NCBI RefSeq assembly: GCF_023721835.1
Contig: NZ_JAMKFE010000008.1
Coordinates: 62,001 to 126,000, forward strand
Source: Caldimonas mangrovi
Lineage (GTDB): Bacteria > Pseudomonadota > Gammaproteobacteria > Burkholderiales > Burkholderiaceae_C
Direction of reading: 5' to 3'
Length of the DNA: 64,000 bases
The notes under the pieces are model-generated. The model did not search any database, was not told the DNA's origin, and saw only the letters and a program-made list of their open reading frames with translations. Both the position numbers and the translations under genes were made by a program. Positions 40,826-50,836 of the stretch are shown here, one piece after another. Each line of letters starts with the position of its first letter. Within the stretch, counting starts at the first letter, position 1.

Positions 40826-41944
40826 ATGAGTGACGTGCTCAAGAACGCACGACGGATCGTCGTGAAAGTCGGCTCCAGCCTCGTGACCAACGAAGGTCGC
40901 GGCGTGGATGCGCAGGCCATCGGTCAGTGGAGCGCCCAGCTTGCGGCACTGGCAGCGCAGGGCCGCGAAGTCGTGATGGTCTCCAGCGGAGCGATTGCCG
41001 AGGGCATGAAGCGCCTGGGGTGGGCCGTGCGGCCGAAGGAGTTGCACGAACTGCAGGCTGCTGCCGCTGTCGGCCAGATGGGGCTGGCGCAGATCTATGA
41101 GAGCAAGCTGCGCGAGCAGGGCCTGGGCAGCGCCCAGGTGCTGCTGACTCACGCCGACCTGGCCGATCGCGAGCGCTATCTGAATGCACGCTCGACGCTG
41201 CTGACGCTGCTGCGGATGAAGGTCGTGCCGGTCATCAACGAGAACGACACCGTGGTCACCGACGAGATCAAGTTCGGTGACAACGACACGCTAGGCGCGC
41301 TGGTCGCCAATCTGGTGGAGGCGGATGCGCTGGTGATTCTGACCGACCAGAAGGGCTTGTATTCGGCCGACCCGCGCAAGGACCCGGCCGCCGTCTTCAT
41401 ACACGAGGCGGAAGCGGGGCAGCCCGAGCTTGAACGCATGGCAGGCGGCGCCGGCTCGAGCATCGGCAAGGGCGGCATGATCACCAAGATACTCGCGGCC
41501 AAACGAGCGGCAGGCAGCGGTGCGTCGACCGTGATCGCCTGGGGGCGTGAGCCGGACGTGCTGGTGCGACTGGTCGCCGGCGAGGCGATCGGCACGCTGC
41601 TGTATGCGTCGACGCCCAAGCTGGCGGCGCGCAAGCAGTGGATGGCCGATCACCTGCAGTTGCGTGGCGCGGTGGTCATCGATGACGGTGCGGTTGTAAA
41701 ACTGCGCGACGAAGGCAAGAGCCTGCTGCCGATTGGCATGGTGCAGGTGATCGGGGAATTCGCGCGTGGTGACGTGATCGCGGTGCGATCTTCGGTGGGG
41801 CTCGAGGTGGCGCGGGGCCTGGCCAACTATTCCAGCAGCGAGGCGAGGCTCATTGCCCGCAAGCCGTCCAGCGAGTTCGAGCGCCTGCTGGGTTTCACCG
41901 GCGAACCAGAAATGATCCATCGGGACAATCTCGTCGGAATGTAG
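40826..41944 (+). CDS. proB: Glutamate 5-kinase
   Basis: First enzyme of proline synthesis, forming glutamyl 5-phosphate. The amino-acid-kinase domain (1-260: [48 protein letters not shown]-like [14 protein letters not shown]) is followed by a C-terminal PUA domain (about 275-360). Length 372. The ATG at 40826 lies 32 bp after obg. Convergent with rppH; the 200 bp between them hold no gene or clear terminator. Confidence 0.96.
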   Translation: MSDVLKNARRIVVKVGSSLVTNEGRGVDAQAIGQWSAQLAALAAQGREVVMVSSGAIAEGMKRLGWAVRPKELHELQAAAAVGQMGLAQIYESKLREQGLGSAQVLLTHADLADRERYLNARSTLLTLLRMKVVPVINENDTVVTDEIKFGDNDTLGALVANLVEADALVILTDQKGLYSADPRKDPAAVFIHEAEAGQPELERMAGGAGSSIGKGGMITKILAAKRAAGSGASTVIAWGREPDVLVRLVAGEAIGTLLYASTPKLAARKQWMADHLQLRGAVVIDDGAVVKLRDEGKSLLPIGMVQVIGEFARGDVIAVRSSVGLEVARGLANYSSSEARLIARKPSSEFERLLGFTGEPEMIHRDNLVGM

Positions 41945-42144
41945 ACCCGTCCGCCCGGTTTCGCCGGCCTGGCAGGCCATGCCAGAGGGGACGTCCGGCC
42001 CTGCGCCAGGCATGGACTGTCTGCCGGGGCCGCCCAGGTCCGGCTCGGTTATCCAAGCGGGCGACGCCGGCGGACCGGCACGACCGGATCCGTGGCGTCA
42101 TTCGAACGAACACGACCGCGTCACGCCTCGCATGGCGTTGCCCG

Positions 42145-42738
42145 TTACTCGGTCGGGGCGTCGCTTTCGGGGGCTGGGACGGCGGCGTTGTGGGCCGGCT
42201 CTTCCCGCGGGTCGTCGCGATGATGGGGGCGGGCGCCGCCGCGCAGGTAGCGGTTGTGATGGCTCACCCGGGGCAGGAAGCGCGCCAGTTCGGTGAGAGC
42301 CATCTGGTAGACGTCGCGCTTGAACTCGATCACGACGTCCAGCGGCACCCAATACTCGTTCCAGCGCCAGGCGTCGAACTCGGGATGGTCGGTGGCGCGC
42401 AGATTCATGTCGGAGTCGCGGCCGGTCAGTTGCAGCAGGAACCAGATCTGTTTCTGGCCCTTGTAGTGCCCACGTGCGTCGCGGCGGATGTAGTGTTCGG
42501 GCACCTCGTAGCGCAGCCAGTCTCGGGTCCGGGCGATGATGCGCACGTGTTCGGGCCTCAGGCCCACTTCTTCGTGCAGCTCACGGAACATCGCCTGCTC
42601 GGGACTTTCTCCGTGTTTGATGCCCCCCTGGGGGAACTGCCAAGAGTGCGTGCGGATGCGCTTGCCCCAGAAAACCTGATTCTTCTGGTTGAGCAGGATG
42701 ATGCCGACGTTGGGCCGGAAGCCTTCCCTGTCGAGCAT
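42145..42738 (-). CDS. rppH: RNA pyrophosphohydrolase
   Basis: NUDIX enzyme that removes pyrophosphate from the 5' end of mRNA and so primes RNase E decay. Starts [18 protein letters not shown], with the Nudix box in [22 protein letters not shown] and the RppH-specific FPQGGI and WRWNEYW. Length 197, with a basic, His/Pro-rich tail after about residue 160 that is variable in the family. Divergent from proS. Confidence 0.96.
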   Translation of the reverse strand: MLDREGFRPNVGIILLNQKNQVFWGKRIRTHSWQFPQGGIKHGESPEQAMFRELHEEVGLRPEHVRIIARTRDWLRYEVPEHYIRRDARGHYKGQKQIWFLLQLTGRDSDMNLRATDHPEFDAWRWNEYWVPLDVVIEFKRDVYQMALTELARFLPRVSHHNRYLRGGARPHHRDDPREEPAHNAAVPAPESDAPTE

Positions 42739-42850
42739 AATCGAACCTCGATTTCGTCAATTGAAACCATTATTGCACTGGTCGGTGCGGTTTCAACCCC
42801 TCCTAAAGCCCAGATCCTCCCTGGCCCCAAGCCGGGCGTGGCCGTTGTCC

Positions 42851-44596
42851 ATGAAAGCCTCCCAGTTCTTCATCTCCACCCTCAAGGAAGCGCCTGCAGA
42901 CGCAGAGATCGTGAGCCACAAGCTGATGATGCGTGCGGGTTTCATCAAGCGCCTCGGTGCCGGCATCTACAGCTACATGCCGATGGGCCTGAGAGTGATC
43001 CGCAAGGTCGAGAACATCATCCGTGAGGAGATGAACCGCGCCGGTGCGATCGAGTTGCTGATGCCGGTGGTGCAGCCAGCCGAGCTGTGGCAGGAAACCG
43101 GCCGCTGGGACAAGATGGGGCCCGAGCTGCTGCGCGTGAAGGACCGGCACGAGCGTGACTTCGCGATCCAGCCCACGTCCGAAGAAGTCGTCACCGACAT
43201 CGCCAGGCAGGAACTGCGCAGCTACCGCCAGTTGCCGAAGAACTTCTATCACATCCAGACCAAGTTTCGCGACGAGCGGCGGCCGCGCTTCGGCGTCATG
43301 CGCGGGCGCGAGTTCACGATGAAGGACGCGTATTCCTTCGACCGCGATTTCGAATCGGCCCACAAGAGCTACGACGCAATGTATGCCGCTTATGTGCGCA
43401 TCTTCGAGCGCATGGGGCTGCGCTTTCGCGCTGTGGCGGCTGACACCGGTGCCATCGGCGGCCAGGCCTCGCACGAGTTCCAGGTGATCGCGGACACCGG
43501 AGAGGACGCCATCATCTACTGCGAGCAGTCCGACTACGCGGCCAACATCGAGCTGGCCGAAGCGGTGCCGCTGATCGCGCAGCGGGCGGCGCCTTCGCTG
43601 CCGCTGGCCAAGACGCCGACGCCGGGCAAGAGCACGTGCCGTGACGTGGCCGACCTGCTGCAACTGCCTTTGGCGCGGACGGTTAAGTCGCTCGTGCTTG
43701 CGAGCGACGAGAAAAACGAAGCGGGCGATGTCGTCAAGACCATCGTGTGGCTGCTGCTGGTGCGCGGCGACCACGATCTGAACGAGGTCAAGACCGGCAA
43801 GCTCGAAGGGCTGAAGGCGGGCTTTCGCTTTGCGACCGGCGCCGAGATCGAGGACCACTTCGGCTGCAAGCCGGGCTATCTGGGGCCGATCGGCTTGAAG
43901 AAGCCGGTGAAGATCGTCGCCGACCGCACCGTGGCGAACATGAGCGACTTCGTCTGCGGCGCCAACGACGCGGACTTCCACTACACAGGTGTCAACTGGG
44001 GCCGCGATCTGCCGCTGCCGGATGTCGTGGCTGACATCCGCAATGTGGTCGCCGGCGATCCCTCGCCGGACGGCAAGGGCGTGCTGGCAATTCAGCGCGG
44101 CATCGAGGTCGGCCATGTCTTCCTGCTGGGCACACGCTACTCGAAAGACATGAATGCGACCTACCTCGACGAGGCCGGCAAGCCGCAACTGATGGTCATG
44201 GGCTGCTACGGCATCGGCGTCACCCGCATCCTGGGCGCGGCGATCGAGCAGAACCATGACGAGCGCGGCATCGTCTGGCCGGCGGCGATCGCGCCGTTCA
44301 CGGTGGTCGTGTGCCCGATCGGCTACGACCGCTCGGCCGACGTGAAGGCTGCGGCCGACCGGCTGCACGAGCAACTTGCCGAGGCAGGCATCGACACGGT
44401 GCTCGACGATCGCGGCGAGCGCCCGGGCGCGATGTTCGCCGACTGGGAGCTCATCGGTGTGCCGCATCGTGTCGTGATCTCCGATCGCGGCCTGAAGGAC
44501 GGCAAGGTCGAATACCAGGGCCGGCGCGACGCCGAGGCGACCCCGGTGGCCGAGGCCGAGGTGTTCGGCTTCCTGCGGGAGAAGCTGTCGGCATGA
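42851..44596 (+). CDS. proS: Prolyl-tRNA synthetase, bacterial type with editing domain
   Basis: Charges tRNA-Pro. Class II motifs are visible: motif 2 [21 protein letters not shown]-type block and motif 3 [13 protein letters not shown]. The YbaK-like INS editing domain that clears Ala-tRNA-Pro is present between motifs 2 and 3 (about residues 225-400). Length 581. The ATG at 42851 follows no clear ribosome-binding site. The stop overlaps the lytic transglycosylase start (ATGA). Confidence 0.97.
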   Translation: MKASQFFISTLKEAPADAEIVSHKLMMRAGFIKRLGAGIYSYMPMGLRVIRKVENIIREEMNRAGAIELLMPVVQPAELWQETGRWDKMGPELLRVKDRHERDFAIQPTSEEVVTDIARQELRSYRQLPKNFYHIQTKFRDERRPRFGVMRGREFTMKDAYSFDRDFESAHKSYDAMYAAYVRIFERMGLRFRAVAADTGAIGGQASHEFQVIADTGEDAIIYCEQSDYAANIELAEAVPLIAQRAAPSLPLAKTPTPGKSTCRDVADLLQLPLARTVKSLVLASDEKNEAGDVVKTIVWLLLVRGDHDLNEVKTGKLEGLKAGFRFATGAEIEDHFGCKPGYLGPIGLKKPVKIVADRTVANMSDFVCGANDADFHYTGVNWGRDLPLPDVVADIRNVVAGDPSPDGKGVLAIQRGIEVGHVFLLGTRYSKDMNATYLDEAGKPQLMVMGCYGIGVTRILGAAIEQNHDERGIVWPAAIAPFTVVVCPIGYDRSADVKAAADRLHEQLAEAGIDTVLDDRGERPGAMFADWELIGVPHRVVISDRGLKDGKVEYQGRRDAEATPVAEAEVFGFLREKLSA

Positions 44597-45219
44597 GATG
44601 CAGCGGTCTCTCGCGCCGCCGGTTCGCCGCTGGTGCTGCGGGGCTGTTGACGTTCGGCCTGGCGCCCACCGCCCGCGCGGGCGGGCAGGTCGAGGAGCCG
44701 CTCGCGAACGCAGTGCGCACCGCGCTGTCGGCGGCGATCGCCAATACCGCGCCGCCTAGGCCGAGCTTCACCGACATCGAAGACCGGCTGAAATACCTGC
44801 GCTGGCTCGGCGCAATGAGCGAGCGGTTGAAGAAACGCAAGCCCGACGCACAGACGCGGCTCGAGTTCCTGGAAACGGTGTGGTACGAAAGCCGCCGCGC
44901 CGGCCTGGAAACCTCGTTGGTGCTCGGGCTGATCCAGGTCGAGAGCGGTTTTCGCAAGTACGCGATCAGCCGCGTCGGTGCGCGCGGCTACATGCAGGTG
45001 ATGCCGTTCTGGAGCCGGCTGATCGGTGACTCGGATATCGGCAAGCTGTTCCACATGCAGACCAACCTGCGCTTCGGCTGCGTGATCCTGCGTCACTACC
45101 TCGACATCGAGAAGGGCGACTTGTTCCTCGCACTCGGGCGCTACAACGGCAGCCGGGGCCGAGCCGAGTATCCGAACGCGGTGTTCGGGGCGCGCAAGCG
45201 TTGGGAATTCGAGGGATAG
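44593..45219 (+). CDS. Lytic transglycosylase domain protein, exported
   Basis: Predicted peptidoglycan lytic transglycosylase of the SLT (goose-lysozyme-like) family. An N-terminal leader with a twin-arginine-like [13 protein letters not shown] ends near ARAG. The SLT domain carries the catalytic Glu in [12 protein letters not shown], with GYMQVMPFW and [10 protein letters not shown]. Length 208. It starts on the last bases of proS (ATGA overlap). Its stop directly abuts the ubiX stop on the other strand (TAGCTA). Confidence 0.93.
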   Translation: MRCSGLSRRRFAAGAAGLLTFGLAPTARAGGQVEEPLANAVRTALSAAIANTAPPRPSFTDIEDRLKYLRWLGAMSERLKKRKPDAQTRLEFLETVWYESRRAGLETSLVLGLIQVESGFRKYAISRVGARGYMQVMPFWSRLIGDSDIGKLFHMQTNLRFGCVILRHYLDIEKGDLFLALGRYNGSRGRAEYPNAVFGARKRWEFEG

Positions 45220-45780
45220 CTACAGGCCGTTCCAGGGGCGTGGGTGCGCCTGTGCAACGCCCACCAAGGCCAGCGCGCGTTCGACCGTCTCGTCGACCAG
45301 TTGGGCGATGGTGTCCGGGCGGTGATAGAAGGCCGGCAGGGGGGGGAACACGATGCCCCCCATCTCGGTGACTGCCGTCATGTTGCGCAGGTGCGCCAGG
45401 TTGAACGGCGTCTCGCGCACCATCAGCAGCAGGCGGCGACGCTCCTTCAGTGCGACGTCGGCAGCGCGCGTCAGCAGGTTGTCGCCGAGGCCATGGGCGA
45501 CGGCCGCCAGTGTCTTCATCGAGCACGGGGCGACCAGCATGCCGTCGCATGCGAAGCTGCCGCTGGCGATCGCCGCGCCCACGTCGGACGGGTTGTAGGC
45601 GACGTCGGCCAGGGCTTCCAGCTCGCGACGATCGAGCCCCAGCTCATGGTGCACGTTGAGCACGCCGGCCGGCGTGGCGACCAGGTGGGTCTGCACGCCG
45701 GCGTCGCGCAGGCGCTGCAGCAGCCGCACGCCATAGACCGCCCCGGTGGCGCCCGTGATACCGACGACGAGGCGCTGCAT
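45220..45780 (-). CDS. ubiX: Flavin prenyltransferase UbiX
   Basis: Makes prenylated FMN, the cofactor of UbiD-type decarboxylases in ubiquinone synthesis. GITGATGAVYGVRLL at the N-terminus binds FMN; further on APCSMKTLAAVAHG and MVRETPFNLAHLRNM are diagnostic. Length 186. No ubiD is in the window. It follows grxD on the minus strand, 11 bp apart. Confidence 0.95.
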   Translation of the reverse strand: MQRLVVGITGATGAVYGVRLLQRLRDAGVQTHLVATPAGVLNVHHELGLDRRELEALADVAYNPSDVGAAIASGSFACDGMLVAPCSMKTLAAVAHGLGDNLLTRAADVALKERRRLLLMVRETPFNLAHLRNMTAVTEMGGIVFPPLPAFYHRPDTIAQLVDETVERALALVGVAQAHPRPWNGL

Positions 45781-45791
45781 GCGAAGCGGGC

Positions 45792-46112
45792 TCAGCCGTT
45801 GCTGGCGCCGAGCACCTGCTGCAGCTCACCCGATTCGTACATCTCCATCATGATGTCCGACCCGCCGACGAACTCGCCGTTGACATACAGCTGCGGGATG
45901 GTCGGCCAGTTGGCGTATTCCTTGATGCCCTGGCGGACGGCTTCGTCCTCGAGCACATTGACGGTCTTCAGATCGGTGGCGCCGCAGGCCTTGAGGATTT
46001 GCACGGCGCGGCCCGAGAAGCCGCACATCGGGAATTGCGCGGTGCCCTTCATGAAAAGCACCACCCGATTGTTCTTGACGAGGTCGTCGATGCGTAGTTG
46101 AACGTCGCTCAT
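45792..46112 (-). CDS. grxD: Monothiol glutaredoxin, GrxD family
   Basis: CGFS-type glutaredoxin that binds and transfers 2Fe-2S clusters. The active site is Cys30 in MCGFSG, with WPTIPQLYVNGEFVGGSDI following. Length 106. The start is the ATG at 46110-46112; an upstream in-frame start adds unconserved residues. Part of the hemA-prfA-prmC-grxD-ubiX series typical of Burkholderiales. Confidence 0.96.
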   Translation of the reverse strand: MSDVQLRIDDLVKNNRVVLFMKGTAQFPMCGFSGRAVQILKACGATDLKTVNVLEDEAVRQGIKEYANWPTIPQLYVNGEFVGGSDIMMEMYESGELQQVLGASNG

Positions 46113-46242
46113 GGTGTGGATCTGTCGCAGGGAGAGAGGTAGTTCGACTTTATAGAGCAAAAGCCGCCCCGCTGCCCTTGACGGATCGCATGTCCCCGCC
46201 GAGCCGGGGCGCGCGGGCTGGGCGCCGGCCGGCCCGCAGCGC

Positions 46243-46914
46243 TCAGAATGCGTAGCTGAGGCCGAACTGGATCACCGGCGACAGCCGCCAGTCGCCCAGT
46301 GAGCGCGGCAGGTCCAGCTCGCCGTCCCGGCGGGCCGGGTCGTGGTTGAGCCAACTGCCGCCGGAGGCTGCGCCCAGTTTGACGCTCGACCTCGGCTTCA
46401 GCATCACCATGCCGACGTCGGCGAAGAAGTTCCAGTTGCTGCCCTTGAAGGTCGGCTCGCTGTAACCCATGCCGATGTAGGGCAGCGCCTGGGAGCGCGC
46501 ATCGAGTTGCAGTGTCGGGCGGTTGTGCATGCCGGACGAGGCCCAGCCGGCGGGCTCGCGGCCGAGGCCCACCTCCAGGGTTTCGTCGCGCGGTCGTTCG
46601 CCGCGCAGCACACCACCGGTGGCGCGGAACCGTCGCTGCTTGCCGAAGTAGTAGTCGCCCAACAGGGACCAGTCGCCGAGGCCCGACCGCATGTTGCCGC
46701 CGAGGTCGCTTTCGAAGACCCTCAACCCGCCAAGCCGCAGGCGCACCCTGTCGAGGCCGAATTCGGTGTCGTGGCCCAGCGGCAGCGCGTAGCTGACAAG
46801 CAATTCGGGCCCGTCGACGCGGAACTGCAACACGCCGTCCGCGGCGGCCGGCGCGGCGGCGAGCGCCAGCAGGGCGGAGACAAGAACACCGGAGGCAATG
46901 CGGGGCGTCTTCAT
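46243..46914 (-). CDS. Predicted outer-membrane beta-barrel protein of unknown function
   Basis: A 223-residue exported protein. The signal peptide is at 1-25 (APAAA-DGV), and the rest is a series of alternating amphipathic strands with many aromatic residues, ending in GLSYAF, whose terminal Phe is the usual outer-membrane insertion signal. Segments such as WSLLGDYYFG, YIGMGYSEP and NWNFFADVGMVML suggest an eight-stranded barrel of the OmpW/acyloxyacyl-hydrolase size. I do not recognise the specific family. It interrupts the otherwise conserved prmC-grxD order. Confidence 0.7.
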   Translation of the reverse strand: MKTPRIASGVLVSALLALAAAPAAADGVLQFRVDGPELLVSYALPLGHDTEFGLDRVRLRLGGLRVFESDLGGNMRSGLGDWSLLGDYYFGKQRRFRATGGVLRGERPRDETLEVGLGREPAGWASSGMHNRPTLQLDARSQALPYIGMGYSEPTFKGSNWNFFADVGMVMLKPRSSVKLGAASGGSWLNHDPARRDGELDLPRSLGDWRLSPVIQFGLSYAF

Positions 46915-47110
46915 GGTCTCGCTCCTTCGCGAAGGGTGCCGCCGACCTGCCGGCAGTGTCCGTCTTCGCTCGACGACGAACTCATGCTAGACCTGCTGTG
47001 CGGCCCCGCCAACCACAAAATCAGGGGGTGTTACCGCGGTTCGTGACCGAAGGCGCAGGCGGTGTGGATGAAACTTTCTGAAACCGTGGTGGACCGATCG
47101 GGTCGTCCGC

Positions 47111-47971
47111 CTACGTCAGGTCGCCGCCGGTACAGCGCGGCCGGCCGGCCAGGTCAAGCCGCGTCGAGACGGCGTCGAAGCCGGCGGCACGCAGCAGGCC
47201 GCGCACGTCGGCGTCTTGTTGATGCCCGTGTTCCAGCAACAGCCAGCCGCCGGGCCGCAGGTAAGCCGCCGCACCGGCAACGATCTGCCTCAGTGCGTCC
47301 AAACCATCGGGGCCGGATCCCAGTGCGAGCTGCGGCTCGTGCTGCAGCGCAGCAAGATGGGGATCGTTCTGGGCGATGTAGGGCGGGTTGCTGACGATCA
47401 GATCGAAGCATGGCGGCGCTCCGGCATCGAGCGGCTCGAACCATGAACCCTGCAGCCAACGCACCGGCAGGCCGAGACGTTCGCCGTTGCTGCGCGCGAC
47501 CGCCAGCGCCGCCGGACTGAGATCGACAGCGCTCACGTCGGCATGCGGCAGCGCGTGCTTCAGGCTCAACGCGATGGCACCGCTGCCGGTGCCGAGGTCG
47601 ACGACTCGCGGGGCCGGCAGCACCTGCAGCAGTTCGATGGCCCATTCGACCAGTGTTTCGGTGTCGGGGCGCGGGACGAGCACCGCCGGCGTGACGGCGA
47701 GGCACAGACCGAAAAACTCCTTCTCGCCGACGAGATATGCCAACGGTTCGCCGGCCGAGCGCCGCTGCACGAGCTCGGCGTAGCGCGTGAGCCGCTCGGT
47801 GGACAGCAGGTCCGTGTCATGCGCCAGCAGCCAGGCGCGTGCGCGTTCGGGTGGCAGCCCCAGCACGTGGGCCAGCAGCGCCTGGGCATCGAGCCTTTCA
47901 AGGCCCAGCCGGGTGGCGGCCTGCCAAGCCTGCGCGACGTTGCTCGGGTCTTCCGGTAGCCCGAGGCTCAT
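47111..47971 (-). CDS. prmC: Release factor glutamine methyltransferase PrmC
   Basis: Methylates the glutamine of the GGQ motif in release factors. The N-terminal helical domain is at 1-80, then the SAM-binding DLGTGSGAIAL (125-135) and the catalytic NPPY (195-198). Length 286. The start is the ATG at 47969-47971; upstream in-frame codons lie in the prfA tail. It follows prfA, whose product is its substrate. Confidence 0.95.
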   Translation of the reverse strand: MSLGLPEDPSNVAQAWQAATRLGLERLDAQALLAHVLGLPPERARAWLLAHDTDLLSTERLTRYAELVQRRSAGEPLAYLVGEKEFFGLCLAVTPAVLVPRPDTETLVEWAIELLQVLPAPRVVDLGTGSGAIALSLKHALPHADVSAVDLSPAALAVARSNGERLGLPVRWLQGSWFEPLDAGAPPCFDLIVSNPPYIAQNDPHLAALQHEPQLALGSGPDGLDALRQIVAGAAAYLRPGGWLLLEHGHQQDADVRGLLRAAGFDAVSTRLDLAGRPRCTGGDLT

Positions 47972-48014
47972 CGGGGCACCCTGGCGCTGCACAAGGACCC
48001 GACAAGCGGGGCGT

Positions 48015-49112
48015 TCATGCGCGCCCCTGTTCCAGCTCGTCGAGCTGTTCGGCCAGCTGTTCGGCTTCGCGCGCGGTGCGCAGCGCGCCAACCACATCGT
48101 CGAGATCGCCGTCCATCACCGATTGCAGCTTGTACAGCGTCAGGTTGATGCGGTGATCGGTGAGCCGGCCCTGTGGGAAGTTGTAGGTGCGGATGCGGTC
48201 GCTGCGGTCACCGCTGCCGATCAGGCTCTTGCGGGTGGCCGCTTCCTTGGCCTGGCGTTCGCTGCGCTCCTTCTCGCGCAGGCGTGCGGCGAGCACTGCC
48301 ATCGCCTTGGCCTTGTTGCGGTGTTGCGAGCGGTCGTCCTGGCACTCGGCGACGATGCCGGTCGGCAGGTGGGTGATGCGGATCGCGGATTCGGTCTTGT
48401 TGACATGCTGCCCGCCGGCGCCGCTGGCGCGGAAGGTGTCGATGCGCAGCTCGGTGGGATTGATGGCCACTTCTTCGGCCTCGTCGGGCTCCGGCATCAC
48501 GGCGACGGTGCAGGCACTGGTGTGGATGCGGCCCTGTGTCTCGGTGGCCGGCACGCGCTGCACGCGATGGCCGCCGGACTCGAACTTCAGCCGGGCATAG
48601 ACGTCGTCGCCCTCGAGTCGCACCACCGCTTCCTTGTAGCCGCCCAGGTCGGATTCGTTGGCCGACATCATCTCGGTCTTCCAGCCCTGCCGTTCGGCGT
48701 AGCGCAGGTACATGCGCAACAGATCGCCGGCGAACAGCGCCGACTCGTCGCCGCCGGTGCCGGCTCGGATCTCGAGGAAGGCGTTGCGGGTGTCGTCCGG
48801 GTCCCTCGGCAGCAGGGCGCGCTGCAATTCGCCTTCCAGGCGCTGCAGGTCGGCTTCGGCCGCCGCGATCTCTTCACGCGCCATCTCGGCCATGTCCGGG
48901 TCGCCCAGCATCTCGCGCGCACCGGCCATGTCGTTCTCGCGCTGCAGATAGCGCTCATAGCGCTGCGCCACGGCCGCCACCTCGGCATGCTCGCGCGTGA
49001 GCCCGCGAAAGCGGGAGATGTCGCTCAGCACGTCGGGCGCCGACAGCACGGCGTCGAGATCCTGCAGGCGCTGCAGGTAGCGGTCGAGTTGGAGGCGCAG
49101 GGAGGGTTTCAT
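48015..49112 (-). CDS. prfA: Peptide chain release factor 1
   Basis: Reads UAA and UAG. The anticodon-like tripeptide PAT is at 188-190, marking RF1 rather than RF2, and the catalytic GGQ is at 233-235 in [10 protein letters not shown]. Length 365. The ATG at 49110-49112 follows the hemA region by 70 bp. Residue Gln235 is the expected target of the PrmC encoded next. Confidence 0.98.
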   Translation of the reverse strand: MKPSLRLQLDRYLQRLQDLDAVLSAPDVLSDISRFRGLTREHAEVAAVAQRYERYLQRENDMAGAREMLGDPDMAEMAREEIAAAEADLQRLEGELQRALLPRDPDDTRNAFLEIRAGTGGDESALFAGDLLRMYLRYAERQGWKTEMMSANESDLGGYKEAVVRLEGDDVYARLKFESGGHRVQRVPATETQGRIHTSACTVAVMPEPDEAEEVAINPTELRIDTFRASGAGGQHVNKTESAIRITHLPTGIVAECQDDRSQHRNKAKAMAVLAARLREKERSERQAKEAATRKSLIGSGDRSDRIRTYNFPQGRLTDHRINLTLYKLQSVMDGDLDDVVGALRTAREAEQLAEQLDELEQGRA

Positions 49113-49182
49113 CGGCTCGTGGGTGGAGGTGGCATCCACGCACGGGCGTCGGCCCGTGCGGCGGCGGAGGCTGGCAGCCCCG

Positions 49183-50463
49183 CTAACCGCGGCCGGAGGT
49201 GGGGCGCGCGACACCGCGCAGGAAGAGGCGCGAAACGGTGTCTGCCAGCTGCCGGCGGTGCTCGGCGTCGGCGCTGTGCAGTTCTGCCATCGCACCGTGC
49301 AGCATCTTCTGTGTCAGGCCGCGCGACAGCGCTTCCAGCACGGCCTCTATGTCTTCACCGCGGGCAAGTGCTTTGCGCGCCCGCGCGATCTCGACGTCAC
49401 GCCATTCGTCGGCCTGCGCGTTGAGTGCCTGGATCAGCGGCACGGTGGCGCGCTGGTCGAGCCAGTGCACGAAGCTTTGCACGCCGGTCTCGATGATGGC
49501 CTCGGCCTGTGCGACCGCGGCCTGGCGTTTTTCGCCGGCTGTCTGCACCACGGTGGAGAGGTCGTCGACAGTGTAGAGGTAGATGTCGTCGAGCTGAGCG
49601 ACTTCGGGCTCGATGTCGCGCGGCACGGCCAGGTCGACCATGAACATCGGGCGGTGCTTGCGCGCCTTCAGTGCGCGTTCGACGGCACCGAGGCCGATGA
49701 TCGGCACCGAGCTCGCGGTGCACGAAACGACGACGTCGAACTCCGGCAACCGCGCCGGCAGATCGGCCAGGCGCATTGCTTCGGCGCTGAAGTGGGTGGC
49801 GAGCTTTTCGCCGCGCTCCAGCGTGCGATTGGCCACGGCCATTGCCTTGGGCGCCTTGGCCGCGAAGTGCGTGGCGGCGAGTTCGATCATCTCGCCGGCG
49901 CCGACGAACAGCACCTTGACGTCGCGCAGGTCCTCGAACAGCTGCGCGGCCAGGCGCACGGCGGCGGCCGCCATGCTGATCGAATGGGCGCCGATCTCGG
50001 TCGAGGTGCGCACTTCCTTCGCGACCGCAAAGGAGCGCTGGAACAACTGGTGCAGTGTGGTCCCCAGCGCACCGGCTGCGTCGGCTTCGCGCACGGCCTG
50101 CTTCATTTGCCCGAGGATCTGCGGCTCGCCCAGCACCATCGAATCGAGTCCGCTGGCGACGCGGAACGCATGGCGTGCGGCTTGGCCGTTTTCGAGCACA
50201 TAGGCGTGATGCGACAGCTCGCTGCTCGAAACGCCGCCGACACCGGCCAGCCAGGCCATCGCCGGGCGCACCAGTTCGGCCGGCGCGGCGCAGTACAGCT
50301 CGGTGCGGTTGCAAGTGGAGATCAAGGCGGCCTCGGGCCGCAGGCTGAAGCGCTCGCGCAGGTTCTGCAGCGTGGGGCCCAGTTGCTCGGGCGTGAACGC
50401 AAAACGCCCCCGAAGGTCGACGGGGGCGGTTGTGTGGTTCAGACCCAGGGCGAACACGCTCAT
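49183..50463 (-). CDS. hemA: Glutamyl-tRNA reductase
   Basis: First committed step of C5-pathway tetrapyrrole synthesis. The catalytic Cys51 is in [10 protein letters not shown], followed by [15 protein letters not shown], the NADPH fold [16 protein letters not shown] and the C-terminal dimerisation helix. Length 426. The ATG at 50461-50463 begins [14 protein letters not shown], the conserved N-terminus. A TATAAT hexamer ends only six bases upstream, so the mRNA may be nearly leaderless. Confidence 0.96.
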   Translation of the reverse strand: MSVFALGLNHTTAPVDLRGRFAFTPEQLGPTLQNLRERFSLRPEAALISTCNRTELYCAAPAELVRPAMAWLAGVGGVSSSELSHHAYVLENGQAARHAFRVASGLDSMVLGEPQILGQMKQAVREADAAGALGTTLHQLFQRSFAVAKEVRTSTEIGAHSISMAAAAVRLAAQLFEDLRDVKVLFVGAGEMIELAATHFAAKAPKAMAVANRTLERGEKLATHFSAEAMRLADLPARLPEFDVVVSCTASSVPIIGLGAVERALKARKHRPMFMVDLAVPRDIEPEVAQLDDIYLYTVDDLSTVVQTAGEKRQAAVAQAEAIIETGVQSFVHWLDQRATVPLIQALNAQADEWRDVEIARARKALARGEDIEAVLEALSRGLTQKMLHGAMAELHSADAEHRRQLADTVSRLFLRGVARPTSGRG

Positions 50464-50469
50464 GCAGCG

Positions 50470-50475
50470 ATTATA
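50470..50475 (-). promoter_or_regulatory. Candidate -10 element for hemA
   Basis: A perfect TATAAT on the minus strand, six bases before the hemA ATG. Just upstream is a direct repeat of GCTTGAAA (two copies, 11 bases apart). No good -35 is seen at the usual spacing. Confidence 0.42.
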
Positions 50476-50551
50476 AAATTTCAAGCAGTTTCAAGCACTT
50501 GGTGTTCAACAATGGGCTTGATCCAAGTCAACTACGCCTCGCGCGCCGCCG

Positions 50552-50836
50552 ATGGGCCTCCTAGACGCTTTCTGGCACCTGCTGAATTTCTTCGCCCCTG
50601 CCGTCGGCGTCGGCCTGCTGAGCGCCGCACTGGCCAAGCTGACCTGGCGTCGTGCACTCCAGGGGGTCGGCTGGCGCCGCCTGGTCGGCTGGGGCTGTGT
50701 CGGTGCAGCGCTGGCACTGGTCGGGGGCCTGATCTTCTTCGGCCGCGACGGCCGCGTGCTGACCTATCTGTTCATGGTGGCGGCGACCGCGACTGCGCTC
50801 TGGTGGGCCGGTTTCGGGCTGAGATCGCGTGCCTGA
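50552..50836 (+). CDS. Small predicted inner-membrane protein, unknown
   Basis: A 94-residue protein with three hydrophobic helices (about 10-28, 44-62, 68-87) joined by short basic loops, so most likely an inner-membrane protein. I do not recognise a named family. It starts at the ATG at 50552, divergent from hemA, and its end overlaps the next gene by eight bases, so the two are probably translated together. Confidence 0.7.
   Translation: MGLLDAFWHLLNFFAPAVGVGLLSAALAKLTWRRALQGVGWRRLVGWGCVGAALALVGGLIFFGRDGRVLTYLFMVAATATALWWAGFGLRSRA

Noticed and set aside
41945-42144. The gap between proB and rppH, searched for a small RNA or terminator
   Set aside because: Only short GC-rich palindromes without T-runs; nothing that stands out from background.
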